Assembly: GCA_031772625.1 (NCBI GenBank)
Contig: CM062819.1
Location: 824,145,003-824,209,002, forward strand
Origin: Pinus tabuliformis
Taxonomy: Eukaryota > Streptophyta > Pinopsida > Pinales > Pinaceae
Reading direction: 5' to 3'
Length of the DNA stretch: 64,000 nucleotides
Shown in pieces: positions 45,596 to 58,211 of the stretch; the first letter of the stretch is position 1; each line of letters begins with the position of its first letter. The notes beneath the pieces are model-generated. The model was not told the origin of the DNA. It made no database searches and saw only the letters and a list, made by a program, of their open reading frames with translations. The translations under genes and the position numbers were made by a program.

Positions 45596-48470
45596 ACAGT
45601 GTTGGAAATCTGTCAACCAAGGGGTATCCCCGATGTGAAATTCCAGTTAGACCTCACACTGTTTGGAGTAGGAACCCCATCTTGAATATCAGTCTGGTTG
45701 CCATGTATTCTTATAGATTTTCATTTGCTCTAACTATTAGCAAGAGAGGAACACATGGTGCCTTCCAAAAGCAAGAAGGTGTGCTTGGTGAGTGTTTGGT
45801 TGTAGATGTGTCAAGGTTCTTCTACCGCTCAGGGAAAGAGTAAAGCAAGACTCTAAGAGAGAGGTAATAGTACCACCCTATAAGAGACACACATAATCAA
45901 GAAGGATCTGTCTAACATCCATTATAATAGTCCACAAAATATGAAACAATCATTACAACCAATCATTGAGAAATATTTGTCTAGTATCCTACGATATAGT
46001 CCACAAGGATGGGACAAAAATAACAACCATTACAACACATTCTCAATAATATAAGCACTAAAATAACCGAAATAGTTCAACTACTTTAGCACAGATGAAA
46101 GCAAACATGGAATACAAACATCCACATAATAGTCTTACAAATATTCAAAATCCATGCATGAAGAATGTGCTAGCCTTGAAGGTTTATGTTATTAAGTAAA
46201 AATTCCAAGACAAATGTATACAATGAACATCACTAGCTCCAATAGTGGAGTGTTGGAGTCACTCTTTTCTCCTCAAAATAACTAGTTTGTCTCTCTAATG
46301 CCTTGCGGGAGGAGCCAAGGTGAAAAGTCCTTTGCTTATACAATGAGGGTGTATATATAACCAAGAGGTGATGCTTCACCTTCCTTATGACTCTTTGATT
46401 ACCCTCATGATTTTTTGAATTCCTATGACTTTTCAACCTTACATGACTCTTCATATTCTGAATGTGTCCTTTGGACTTCCACTTTACAATACATTTCAAA
46501 TAGGTAATTACATAATCCACAATAATGATGTGGCATGTGATGACTTGTGACAAGACATGACATGACACTGATGACATGAACTACATGATGATGTGACAAT
46601 GCCAAGTTGTCCTTCTTGATGCTTCTTTCTTTGTATCTTCTTGAAAATAGGGTACATGTTCTTCTTCCTCCTCCTCTTTATGACTTGAGGATGAGGAGTC
46701 TTCCATGTGATCTTGATCTTGATATTCTGTTAGAGTTCAGTGTTCATTCGTCTTCTCACTTGATGATCATATTATTTCTTCAACTCCATATGTGTCTTCT
46801 AGCATGTCCTCCTTCTCCATCTCCTTCTTCATCATCTTTCCATAACATGATAGAGTATATGTGTCCACAATCCACTCGTGACAAGACGATATTAGTTCAA
46901 TAAACCCCTAATCTAAGATGGTGCATATTGATTCACTGACTGAGCTAGAACTAGGTGGCAGGTTAGGAAAGAGGCTCAGTAAATGCGCAATTGCGCAGCT
47001 CAGGGTTAGAGGTGAGCTTGAGCCTTGAGACTGTACAATACGTAGTTCAGGCTAGGCTGAGGAAGAAAAATCCGCAGTTTGGGAGCTCAAGGTGATAGGT
47101 TGAGGGGATGGTCACTAGATCAACCTATTGTGTAGTTTTGAAGGACATATGAGCCGAAGTGATTGCACAATTCTGCATCTCAGGGATTCACTGGTGAGCT
47201 TGAGCCTTGAGACTGTGCAGTGCACAGTTCAAGCAGGACTAGGGAGACAAATTGCACAGTTTTTGGACTCATTGAGCTTAGCTGCGGGGCTTTTCACTGC
47301 TTGGGAGAATTGCATAGTTCTGGGAGGCAAAGAAGGTTAGGCCATTGCATAGTTGTGCAGTTTAGGGGCTCAAGGATGAGCATGAGACTAGAGACTACAC
47401 AATGAGAAGTTAAGGCCAAGCTGGGAGGAGGAATTATGCAATTCTGGGAGCCGAGGTCGGGGTTTGAGCACTAAAGTTGCGAAATGCATAGTTCTAGGAG
47501 GAAGAGACTGTGCAATGCACAGTGCCAAGAGACAAGGTCAATGCTTGAGGGTTGAGACTGTACAATGCACAATTTAGGACGGTTGTATGAGGCTAGGTTA
47601 CTAGGAATTTTCCAAAATTTGGCTAAGTGTGGAACCAAAGAGACTGTTGTGAACAGTGATATGACTTGACTATGATCACACACCACTTTGACGACACAAC
47701 AATATAGATCATACGAAACACGTTAACAACATATTTCACTCAATGCTACAACTTTGTGATGACTTTACGACAAGTGTGATGCTAAAGGTACACTTTGCGA
47801 CAAATGTGACGACACTTGTGCGACAGTGCTTGAAACTTTGGAAATGAGTGCAAAACATGCTTACATGATAAGAACAAATCATTATCACAAAGATAACCCC
47901 TTGAAACCACTAGAACAAGCATATATACATCGTGCGACAAATAGCATGCAAAAAAGATGACAATTGCGGAAGTGTAAATGACTCTTGCGATATGTGAACA
48001 ACAATGAAAGTAACACATGCCATAAAAAAGATAACATGAAAACTACACTAATCAAAGTGAAAGAAAATGAAAACGACAACCGAAAACATGAAAATGACAC
48101 TCGTGGAAACAAAGGTGCACGGAAGCAACAATTTTCAAAACTCACTGAAATAGAAGTACAAACGCAACTAAAATGTGAGAAATTGTCGTTGTCAATGCGC
48201 ATTGACTGTTGACATGGATTGGAAATTGCACAAGATAGTCTTGATGGAACATGCTATGCTTTTCCAAGTTTGCGTAAACGAATGCACTCATGCACTTGTT
48301 ACAGACTAAGCATGCGTGAGAAGTGACTTCGACAATTCCAGTCCAAGAAGGGAGCTCAAGCATCAGTTGACCAAGAAGTGACTAGGGAATGACCAATCAC
48401 AAGATCCATAGTAGGCTCCAAAATTCGAGTGTACGCAAAATTTTGGACGCTGTTTGTCGCAATGACACCA
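45596..48470. mobile_element. S3: LTR-like insertion splitting gypsy G RNase H
   Basis: Gypsy coding sequence stops near 45595 (..HKWPR) and resumes near 48470 (R.TYFQ.FHLN), so about 2.9 kb was inserted. The left side has TGTTGGAAATC at about 45600, and a TATA-like gtatatataacc lies near 46350. No coding domain is inside. The exact ends and the TSD could not be settled by eye, so a solo LTR is likely but unproven. Confidence 0.5.
46930..47640. repeat. Degenerate tandem repeat, units about 95 bp
   Basis: Phrases such as gagcttgagccttgagactgt, gcagtgcacagttc and ggga..aa.ttgcacagtt recur about six times across 46930-47640, with drift. They lie inside S3. Confidence 0.65.
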
Positions 48471-48540
48471 GGTCCACATACTTTCAATAATTCCATTTGA
48501 ACACTGAGCACAAAAAGAGAAGCATTGATATATTGTAGAT

Positions 48541-50587
48541 TGTAACAACCCTGGTGAAAATTCCATGTAATAAAAGTTAAAAAAAAAAAAATAACCACGG
48601 TTGATGGGACACCTATTCCAAGCTGAATGTTGGGCAGGACATCCTCGGGGGTGTTCATTTGGTTGTTTATGGCTAAGGAAATTGGCAAAGGCAATGGTTA
48701 AGGCTTTGGAAAGGCAAAATGGAATTTTTGGCACAATTATTTATTAAAATAATGAAAATTATGAGAAAAGGGAGGTGAAAGGCCACAAGTTGCATGTGAG
48801 GAGGAAAATGAACGAAAATAATGGGAAATGATGAAAATAGAGGTCTCATTCATAAAAAGGCTTATGAGGATTAGTTCGTAACCTTTTGTCAGTTTAGCTT
48901 TGGAGCTCTCTCATTATTCTCTCTCTCTCTCTCTCTCAACTCTTGGGAGTTTCTTGGATAAATTTGGCATTGGAGCAAGAAAGGAAAAGAAGCAAGAGGA
49001 AGCAAAGATCAAGCAGGGAAAGGCAGGATCAAGCAGCTACAACAGGCTTCATTGTAGGTATCAGCTTGCATGTGTATTTTCCTTGCTATATTTGGCATGC
49101 ATGGGATTACATGTGTTTCTCTTCTACCATGGCATGGGTTTTTCCAGGCGTGACAGTATTTTCAGCCTAGCCTTGCCATTTCCTGATAGCTTTGATGAGA
49201 TGGGTTCTCTCATACGATTTATTTGGGATTGATGGATTGGATTTGAAGCTTAGTGGGGTGGATCTCCGAATTGACAAACACATGATCTAAGTGGTCCCTG
49301 AATCGGTCTGAGGATCATGAAGCCACTGGCCTGGTAACCCCTGAACGAAACTGTATGTTGCGGTAAAGCCAAATTGTGAGTCTGGATGGGCCTAGGAACC
49401 CTTACCGGTGAATGGTCGGATATACGATAAAGCCAAGAGGTGGATTGTTTCTCCGTTGGGCCTAATGATCTCAGGATGGGATGCACGGTAAAGCCTGAAG
49501 CATATGTCTTGGTGTAGGGCCTAGTGATCCCTGGATTGGACTGTGGATGCATGGTAAATCCTGAGAGACTAGGAGGCACTCAAATTCCTCACGGTGTAGG
49601 CAGAGAACTCTGGTGGAATCCATGTTGATTGGTGTTTTTGATGTGTTCTATGAGTCCCGTATTCATGCTTGGAATATGGCACGAGGGTGATTGGTTGAAG
49701 AGATACTTGGCTCAGCCAATCTATGGTTGGGTGGAACATGGTAATCCCATCTCCGATTGGTTCATTGCATTCATTAATGAGAAATTCATTCCCTTGATTT
49801 TCATGTGTAAATGTATTTATGTACATGTGGATTTTGATGTCTGAGATGTTTATGGTATTTCTGTTCTTATTATGCTAGTTATATGTATTTTTATGATAGC
49901 AACTATATATGGTTCTCAACATGTTTTTACTTGTAAATTAATGGATAATGTGGCTATGACCTAATAGAGGATAATACATCAATTGACATGAGGGAACAAT
50001 GGTTCATGGCGATTCTTAGATAAGTATGAGACCCCTATACTTAATTTTGTTGTTTACACCTGTAGGTTACATGTTGGTGATGTGTTTGACGAAATGCCTG
50101 TCATGGCTAATAGGGGTCTGGTTATGGTCATGTTCAATTATTATTTTTTGCATCATTGCTTCCCTGTATTTTTACTAATTCTAAGATATCACTCCATTAT
50201 GGGCAGTGGTATGGGTTTTGAGCTTGAAAAAGTGGCTTAAATCTTAAGGTCGTTGGCACAGAACTAGAAATTTTGGTCTCTGGTCACTGGTAGGCAAGCC
50301 GATGAGAGCAACTTTAGGTTGTTGGTTGCTCCCTTGCCCATAGCATGAGAGTGACTATGGCCTAAGAGATCCAAAATAACAGTGGGACCCAGGGACAGGC
50401 TTTTTGCGTGGTTGACTTGTCTCCTGCGGATTCTGTTGATGATGTTGGATGACTGTGTGTGATGTTCCATTGATTCCACTTCCTAAAAGGTCACATAGGA
50501 GGTTGAATATGATCATAGTAGCCTCTTGTCTCATGTTTACCCCGGTTGGCATGGTTCCTTGGGTGGATGTGGGAGGAGGGTGTTACA
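48541..50587. mobile_element. S4: putative solo LTR (2,047 bp) between gypsy G RNase H and integrase
   Basis: It begins TGTAACA and ends TGTTACA, a perfect 7-bp inverted terminus. The 5-bp flanks are tagat (48536-48540) and cagat (50588-50592), identical but for one C/T transition. Gypsy coding landmarks continue across the join (KKRSI then DCLGKSPIVAL, the RNase H/integrase linker, with one small indel). A CT run lies at 48914-48936, and 49250-49600 holds about 70-bp repeats around 'cggtaaagcc'. Confidence 0.72.
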
Positions 50588-50592
50588 CAGAT

Positions 50593-51800
50593 TGCCTTGG
50601 TAAATCTCCCATTGTAGCATTGATGATAATAGTAAATTCTCATGGACACAAAACTTCAAATTATGACAATGATCCTAACTTTGTTGCTATATACAAGAAA
50701 CTAGTTATAGATAAACTAATTTATGATTTTTACCTCAAGTATGGAACTTTGTGCCATCTTTGAGTTCCTTCAGGTGAGCATGCGAAGATTACTAGGGAGG
50801 TACGTTATAGTTGGGTGGTACGGAATTTCGATGTGGAAAAAATAATGGTAGCACCACATAAATACTTATGTCGGTCAAAGTTTTGACATGATGTTAATGA
50901 TTACATTATATTGTGCAATTGTCAAATCCACGATCAAGAAGTAGGGATTGTACACTCCTCCTCCCACTCCAAATAAGCTTTGGTATTTGGTATCAATGGA
51001 TTTTATTTTAGGTTTTCCCTCGACCAAGCATGGTAACGGTTGTGTTTTTGTGGTTGCTGATGACAACTTTAACATGGAAATTTTGGCACTTTATAAGAAG
51101 AGTGTCACATCAAAAGCTACAACCTAGCTCTTCTTTGAACATGTTTGGGTTCATTTTGAGTTGCTAAGAAAAAATATCCATGAAAGGGATAACAAGTTCC
51201 TCAATATATTTTGGTCCAACCTTTTCTCCACAATAAACCCCAAATTGATGAAAATGACTACCTTCCATACCGAAACCAATGGACATATGAAGGTTGCCTA
51301 CATGATGATTGTACATGTCCTCAAATGCACAACTCAAAGTATTCACATACATGGAACACAATCCTTCCTTATGTTCCACACAAGTACAACTTATATTTCC
51401 AAAGTTATATTGGCCATGGGTGCTTGGGGTTCCAACCATGATCCCTACTTGATGTAGCTTTGTACAATATTGCATTAGCACAATAAGAGTCCTCCCATGC
51501 TCAAAATGAGGTAGATAAAATAATACAATTTCTTGAACGAATCTCATGCATCCAACAACAAGTTTATGATGCGATGTGAAAATCAAACATTAAGTACAAA
51601 CAATGACACAATTAACATTGTGTTCCACACAAGTTTAAGTTTGGTGACTAGGTATGTTTACATTTGCTAAAAGAGCTAACTACCTCCTCTTGGTACAAGA
51701 ACTTGACACAATGGGGATAATTTCCACTCAAGGTGAAAGCATTGATCCAAGTGGCCATCTAAGGTTGTCTAAAAAAGACTGCAATACTTGTAATGTTTGG
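50593..51800 (+). pseudogene. Gypsy G linker and integrase
   Basis: It reads DCLGKSPIVALMIIVNSHG and YDNDPNFVAIYKKL (linker), then a decayed zinc-binding HHCC region (KITREVRYSW ... HDVNDYIILCNC), the core SMDFILGFP, LFFEHVWVH, ERDNKFLNIFW and TNGHMKV, and a C-terminal part (HAQNEVDKIIQFLERISCIQ, HKFKFGD.VCLHLLKE). Of the D-D-E triad the third residue is Lys (TNGHMKV where TDGQTEV is expected). The integrase would have inserted gypsy cDNA. Stops and shifts make it inactive. Confidence 0.83.
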
Positions 51801-51839
51801 GTCATGATTTTCAAATGTATTTTTTTGGGCCTTCTTATG

Positions 51840-52335
51840 TGTTTGTTTTTGGGTGGAGTGCCCCTCAACAATTAAGGACTCGACTAAGTCTGCAGACGTT
51901 TTTTTAGTGAAAAAATATCTAAAATGGAGAATTAAGCAAAAACTTATAATGATGACAAGACTCTTTTTTAGACAACTCATATTTGTTAAGCTTAATGTTC
52001 CTACTCAACCTAATCGTGTTGGGGTTGAGGTTATTACATTTTAGGGTTTTTACATGTTAAGTTTTGTTGATATGTTGATAAAACATACGTTAAGTGTCAT
52101 GTTATGGTCTTGTTAAGAATGAACATAGTCGCCACATATATTTCTAGAGATAAACTACCACCATTCCAACAATTTCCATATTGCTATGTAGATTGTAAAT
52201 TTTTTACCATTTGATTTATTAATTGAAGTTTAATTTCATTGTAACACTTTGCCTTCAATATTTCAATTGTGTTGTGTTTGTGATATTGCATGCTATTTCA
52301 TTTCATTCTCAATCCATTATGGATAAACAGACCTA
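51840..52335 (+). repeat. Gypsy G right LTR
   Basis: This aligns with 26760-27109 joined to 28697-28802. Shared phrases include gacaactcat, gataaactaccaccattc, atattgcat and tattctcaat-type endings. It is strongly diverged. The start is approximate and the end is taken as ..ctcaatcca. Confidence 0.55.
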
Positions 52336-52471
52336 GCAATAGGTCAAACATTTAAGAATCAACTAAGTGTAAGCTTGCTGAATAAAGAGGGACGATGGCC
52401 TTGTTCGGTAGCATGTGCTTGCTAAAATAGAAATTCTTAGCTCAATAAAGAGGTGTTCCACCCATGCCCCA
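52336..52471. other. Short spacer between gypsy G and element F
   Basis: 136 bp with no gene, ending in the left cccca copy of element F's target duplication. Words such as 'gctcaataaagagg' resemble those right of element F at 60320-60480, as expected if F landed in a pre-existing repeat. Confidence 0.4.
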
Positions 52472-55417
52472 TGTTGTCACTCACTGCTTTATAAAGTTAT
52501 CAGCTGCCGAGAGTGCAAAAAAGCAGTGAAGTTTGAAGCCATTTCCCAAGACACATAAGCTCTTAGAGTTTAATCAGTCCCTCTCCATTGCATAGCGCTC
52601 GTGATAAGCTTTCCAACGGTATATGGAAGTCCAAGAATGGACTCCTGGATCAGAATTTAAAGCAGATTAAAGATACCCTTTGAAAACCTAAAAAGCAAGG
52701 AGAAAATAACTAAGGGTCAGGCTTATTGCAAATAACATATCGAAGATTGGAGGGCCTCGGTCACAGTAAATCCTGCATATTGGCAGTGGGCAAATCCCAC
52801 ATATCGGCCATATCGCAATCCCGTAACCTCGCAATATCACAGTCCCACGATCCCGTAGTACCACATATTGGACTTCTCGGCAGTCAAGCATATCAGCGAT
52901 CGGCAAGCTTGATGGGCCATCCTTAAGGAATTATGGGGGGGGGGGACATGCCGATAGCGCAAATCGTTGATAATTCGAGCCCTCATTGTTAAAGCGCGGG
53001 GAGGGGCCGATTTCATTTAACAAAGAAAATCACTGAAAAACTAAGGGCAATCAGACCCCCTTTCTCTCTCGTCCAGGGGGCCAAGTGGCAGGATATTAAA
53101 GGTCCTGCATATCACACTTCCCGCAACATTGTCGATCGACGATTCGAGACATGACTGTTGTTAAAAACACTACGAAATGGAAATTCACCGATATAGTGCT
53201 AAATTGCTAGGGAAGGCCAAAATCATTTAACAAAGGAAATTGATGCAAAACAAGGACATGCAAGCCTTTTTCTCTCTCCTCCAGGGGGCATGCGGTGGAC
53301 TACCATTGGTCCTTGCAAATGACATGGCAGTTGATGTCATCATGATGTGGCAGTAGGAAGGACACGTGGCATGCTGATTTGGCGTTTTCAAGGGTCCTAT
53401 GGGGGCATTTTCGGGTGACACATGTCACCACTCGGGTGCTGCCACATGGCACTAATGACGTCACCAATCCCGCAGATTGACAATTGGAAAAGGTAAATGG
53501 TCTCCCTCTCCCATATTGCGATATGTGGGAACTTCCCCGAATGCGATATTTTATGTGTTACATCTTATAAAGAGTTCGCGTCCGGACAGTCGGCCCGCTC
53601 TATGAAAAGAAGTGGATGGGTCTCTCCCTCTCCTGTGTTGTGATTGCGATACCCCGGCTGGGCCCAATCTCACAGATCGATGATTGTAAGGTGTCAAGGG
53701 GTGGTATCAAAGGCAAGGCATTGAAAATTGTCGGTATGTAGGATATTATGCAACAAAGGAAAAAGGCCCCCGAACAAGAGTCTAAAGACTCTAGCGCCTT
53801 AGGTCTAAGCCCCAGGTCACAACTCTTGGTCCCATTATGCAGAAACACAAAAGGGGGCTAAGTCATAGGGGGCCAAAGGCGATCAAGACCCATTGTTCTA
53901 TGACGTCTTTTTGAGTAAAGGTCCTGATGTGGTAATGTTTCGATAGCGTGGTGCAAAGCTTTAAAGGGCGGACGGGTCGACAACTGAGGTAGTGAATGAA
54001 GTATGGTGCAGCAGTAAATCCGTATGGGGGGACTCAGGAAGATTAATGGCTCAACATGGAGCCCCGCTCAATCATAAATACAAAGGACTGCCTGGGCAAA
54101 CTCTGTTGTTGCTCTGTAACAAGAAAACTTAGTTGCCCACTCCCAACTCCAAAGAACGAGCAAGCCAAACAATTAAGACCGAAAGCGATGGGTGGACTGG
54201 TCGACACATCATGGCAGAGACGTGGCCTGATCAGGGGCCTTCACAGGTAACGCTAGACGATAACTTCCTCCATCAACTTTCAATGTTCCTCTTTCTTTGC
54301 ATTATTTTATAATTTTTGTTTGTTTCCAAGAAAGGGATTAGATCCTTAGAAATCTTTTAGGCAGCAAGAGCTATCATAGGCCAAGGCGGCTAGTACATCA
54401 GACAGCTGGCCTTTGGCTGAGATATTTTGCAACTGTAATCTAAGCTCCCCCTCTTCTTATAAATAGGGGGAAGAAAAACTTAAAAAAGGTTCTAGAATTT
54501 CTCACCCTGAGGGTCTGAATTCTGAGATGCCACTTTGGTTCTATTTGCTCTTTCATGGGGGACTTGACTAATGTTGTGCGAAATGCTATGGATTGGTATG
54601 TTGGACTCATATTGGATTAATGAAACTTCTTGGTGATTCCAAGCATGATCAATGTGAAGCATGTTTCCACTTGGTAAATCTCATTTCATTTGTGTTTTCC
54701 CTTCTCTAAAATCGTATAATGAAGCTGTTGGTTTATCTTTGATTCATGGATTTATCTTGGCTAATAAATAGATAACAATACATGTGCATAATCCAGATTT
54801 ACTTGTGTTATTGACTAGCATACAGTGCATGTAGAAATTAGCGATTTACCGATGTATTTGATTAACTTGCAGTACCTATGTTAGCTTAGATTTACTTATG
54901 CTGTTAGCAGATAATGATACCCATGTTATATCTAGCATGAAACCTTAATTAGCATACCGTTGTTTCTACCATTTCACCTCCTTCCTCTTCCATATTTCTA
55001 TTAGAACATTGTTGTTGAGGATTATGTTTGTCTACAACCCTATGCATATATTTCCCTCCTTCCTCTCCTCCTCTCCACCATCTCTACAACTTCAGTATTA
55101 AGTTGTCTCATTGTTGTGCGTCGGCCACCAGAAGAAGACATTTCTCTTTGAGATTACCCCAATATACCCTCCACATTTGGATCCATGTGTTGGCTTGAGT
55201 CTACCTTAATGAAGGCTTATTGAACCAAGCCCCTCTTATTATCTTTTACTTACGTGACAATTGGAGTGCAACAGATTCCTCACTGATAGCCTTCCATGCA
55301 CTCTTCTATTTAAGATGTCCCAGGCACCGGTCTACAATCCACCCAGAGGCTGTCTCTAGGAGGCTTTCTAGGTCCCCTGAAGCACTCGTGTTGCAGGTGT
55401 AAGAAAAAGCCACAACA
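52472..55417 (+). repeat. Element F 5' LTR
   Basis: 2,946 bp, TGTTG...CAACA. It has a TATA box tataaata at 54458-54465 within a CCCCCTCTTC..AGGGGG context that is also kept in the 3' LTR. Open frames inside, such as 54056-54250, are also present in the other LTR and look fortuitous. Confidence 0.93.
54458..54465 (+). promoter_or_regulatory. TATA box of the element F 5' LTR
   Basis: tataaata, conserved at 59356-59363 in the 3' LTR. It probably set the start of the element's RNA. Confidence 0.7.
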
Positions 55418-55423
55418 TCTTTC

Positions 55424-55441
55424 TGGCATCATTGTCGAGGA
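55424..55441 (+). promoter_or_regulatory. Element F primer binding site (tRNA-Asp type)
   Basis: tggcatcattgtcgagga matches TGGCGCCGTTGCCGGGGA at 13 of 18 positions. All five differences are C-to-T or G-to-A, consistent with methylcytosine decay. It lies six bases after the LTR. Confidence 0.7.
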
Positions 55442-55606
55442 ACAGATTAGAATATTTTTCCTTGGGTACGACAAATTTTTACATTTCCTTTGTTAGTTTA
55501 GCAAGGGAAGTGTGGGTTGAAGATATCTCACCTTGGTGACTCCACTGCCTCAATTTTATGGTAAACATGTTGGTGAATCCATTGTCCATATCTCTATTTG
55601 ATCATC

Positions 55607-56863
55607 ATGGCTTTCAAGAAGCCTCATATTCACTCTGATGCTACAATAGCCGAAAACTTTCCCTACCTTTGAACCTGCAATCACTCATATAGGGAGGTTT
55701 TCGGGATGGCCATTCTTGCATTCCTGGACAACAAGTTTGCCCCACTGGATTTTTATTCTATCGCTGGTTATCCAAATCATGTCCCTTCATCTCATGAATG
55801 GTATACCTATTTGCCTAGATTCAATGTGAGCATAGATAGAAGGCCTCACCAACACCTCAAATAATTTCATGAATGCATGGAACAACAGGGTATTTTTCTT
55901 GAAGATGTACAAGTGAAGTTGTTCATGTATTCTTTAGAGGAGGATGCTAGAGTCTAGTACAAAATAATACCTCGTGGCAACATATCTTCCTTAAGAAGTT
56001 TTCATACAACATTCATTCACTGTTACAAAAGACTATATCCACTGAATGCTCTATTTGAAGATTGTTGCGCATATTTTAATGATGAAGACATTCCTGAGAT
56101 TGATGGCCCTGCTGAAGATGTTTGTGGAGCTCCACTTCAAGAATACATCTACTCACATTAAGAAGCATCACCCAATGAGCAAGAAAGAGAAGAAGGAAAC
56201 ATCATCGAGCTGCAAATAAGCTCTCAGCGGTCTGATTCGATCGATCCTTCTTATGATGTATATGACTCTAATGGAGAGTCAAGTGATGCAAAGCCACAAT
56301 CCCAGTCATGGGACGCTGCACAAGAAGAGGAGGCCTACCAGGAGGTTAATAAAGAGGCTCTAGTTTACAATGCACACCCTTCACCTAGATAACAAGATCA
56401 AGAAACTTCTCTGATTTACGATTCATATTATTCAGAGGAGGATGAGATGGTTGTGGATGTTCATGAGGAGCTATCTACCAACAAGTGGGGAGCCTGCTCC
56501 CAACAATAATTTTTTCAAGAAGAGCTTGAAGTTGAAGGACCAAGCAGTGTATATGATTATTTATCACAGAAAGATTCCTACTGGGAATTCTCAGGGGGCC
56601 TCCAGTCTATGACTTACATTTCAGAAGTTGAAGACTCCATTGCAAATTTCCAAGAGCGTTGGCCCTTTGAATAATGGGTAGTGAAAGATCAGTAGTAAGT
56701 TTTTCTTGAAAAATCTGAGGCTGAGGAGATAAATAGTGTGTGTGGCTGCCCTGGCCAAGAATACATCGGTCAGCAGACTGTTTATGAAAAAGAGGCAGCT
56801 GTAAACTTTCCTTGTCAGTTCCATGGCTCTGTAGCTGATTATATGAGCACATTCTTTGGTTAG
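55607..56863 (+). pseudogene. Element F gag
   Basis: A 418-codon frame starts MAFKKPHIHSDATIAENF and stays in one frame to TAG at 56861, interrupted only by point stops. Capsid landmarks: FLDNKFAPLDFYSIAGYPNH, FHECMEQQGIFLEDVQVKLF, MYSLEEDARV and ISSLRSFHTTFIHCYKRLYP. The C-terminal half is acidic (many Glu/Asp/Ser) and has no zinc knuckle. The interrupting stops sit where CAA, CAG, CGA or TGG codons are expected (for example DARV-stop-YK, where Trp is usual). Gag would form the particle for packaging the element's own RNA. Confidence 0.83.
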
Positions 56864-57529
56864 CATCAGAGGTTGTTTTTGGAGTATGCATCAAGCTTCT
56901 TATGTGCTGATTTTTCATGGTGCATGCTTATTTTGTGTTTTAAATTTCAGCAGCATGGAGGCATAACGTCTAGTACTCAAATGCTGGCCTGGCTCCATTG
57001 GAGGTTTGAACTCCCTTAGGTGAATTAAGCCCTGCACATAAGTAGGAATGTATATAAATAAGCTCACGAGTTCAACATTTAATTTCTAGTTGTTAGAATT
57101 TTTATTTCTACATTTCAGTTTGAGGAGGAAGTGACTCCGTGCAAACAAAGGTTCATGGAGATTTGATGTAGGTTCATATATTTATGACTCCATGCTGAAT
57201 GATGTAGGATATTGTTTTGCAGGTTCTCAGCACCTTGCCAGCAAGGCACTGTCCCCAGTTGGAGCCAATGTTGTCTCACTACTTTATAAAGTTATCAGTT
57301 TCCCAGAGTGCAGAAAAGAAGTGAAGTTTGAAGCCATTTCCCAAGCCACGGAAGCTCTCAGAGTTTAATAAGTCCGTCTTCATTTCATAGTGCTCGTGAT
57401 AAGATTTCCAACGGTATATGGAAGTCCAAAAATGGACTCCTGGATGAGAAGTTAAAGCAGATTAAAGATACCCTTTGAAAACCAAGAAAGCAAGGAGAAA
57501 ATAACTAAGGGTTAGGCTTATTGCAAATA

Positions 57530-57650
57530 GCATATCGGCGATTGGAGGGCCCCGGGCATTGTAAATCCCGCATATCGATGATTGGAGGGCCCTGGGCATA
57601 GTAAATCCCGTGTATCGTGATTGGAGGGCCATGGGCATAGTAAATCCCGC
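57530..57650. repeat. 40-bp unit tandemly repeated in the element F 3' LTR
   Basis: Three units of the form gcatatcg..gattggaggg followed by cc..gggcat.gtaaatccc, plus a partial fourth. The 5' LTR has a single diverged unit. Confidence 0.8.
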
Positions 57651-58211
57651 ATATCGGCGATGGGTAAATCCTACGGTCCCACATCTCGATTGGCCATATC
57701 GCAATCCCATAACCCCACAATATCGCAGTCATGTAATCTTGCAGTACCGCATATTGGACTTCCTGATAGTCAAGCATATTTGTGATCGGTGGGTCCGATG
57801 GGCCATCCTTAAGGAATTGTGAGGGGAAACACGTTGATAACGCAAATCACTGATAATTCAGGCCCTTAGTCTTAAAGCGTCGGGAGGGGTCGATTTCATT
57901 TAACAAAGAAAATCACTGGAAAACTAAGGGCAGGAAGACCCCCTTTCTCTCTCCTCCAAGGGGTCACGTGGAAGGATATTAAAGGTCCCGCATATCGCAC
58001 TTCCCGCAACATCGGTGATCGGCAAGGGACATCACTGGGGTAAAAAGATTGCGAAATGGAAATTCGTTGATATAGTGTTAAATCGTCGGGGAAGGCCGAA
58101 ATCATTTAACAAAGGAAATCGTCGCAAAACGGGGACATACGAGCCTTTTTATCTCTCCTCTAGGGGGCCACGTGGTGGACTACCATTGGTCCTCGCAAAT
58201 GACATGGTAGT

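Larger units (their letters stand above)
26515..52335 (+). mobile_element. Gypsy G: one Ty3/gypsy element exploded by nested insertions
   Basis: The left LTR (about 26515-28802, minus insertion S1) and the right LTR (about 51840-52335) align in pieces, including the stretch running straight across the S1 insertion site. Between them, in correct order, are a primer site (28806-28817), gag (38383-38580, copied again at 39383), protease (about 39790-40025), RT (44585-45250), RNase H (45310-45595), linker (48470-48540 and 50593-50860) and integrase (50861-51800). S1, LINE C, the tandem duplication, K, S3 and S4 account for about 20.9 kb of the 25.8 kb, leaving about 5 kb, the size of an ordinary gypsy element. 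All coding parts are pseudogenes. Confidence 0.7.

Noticed and set aside
48900-49232. 110-codon open frame through a CT run.
   Set aside because: It begins in a microsatellite inside putative solo LTR S4; no domain.
54056-54250. Open frame present in both element F LTRs (also near 58954-59247), considered as an LTR-encoded protein.
   Set aside because: The two versions differ in length and frame ends, with no domain and a location upstream of the TATA box.
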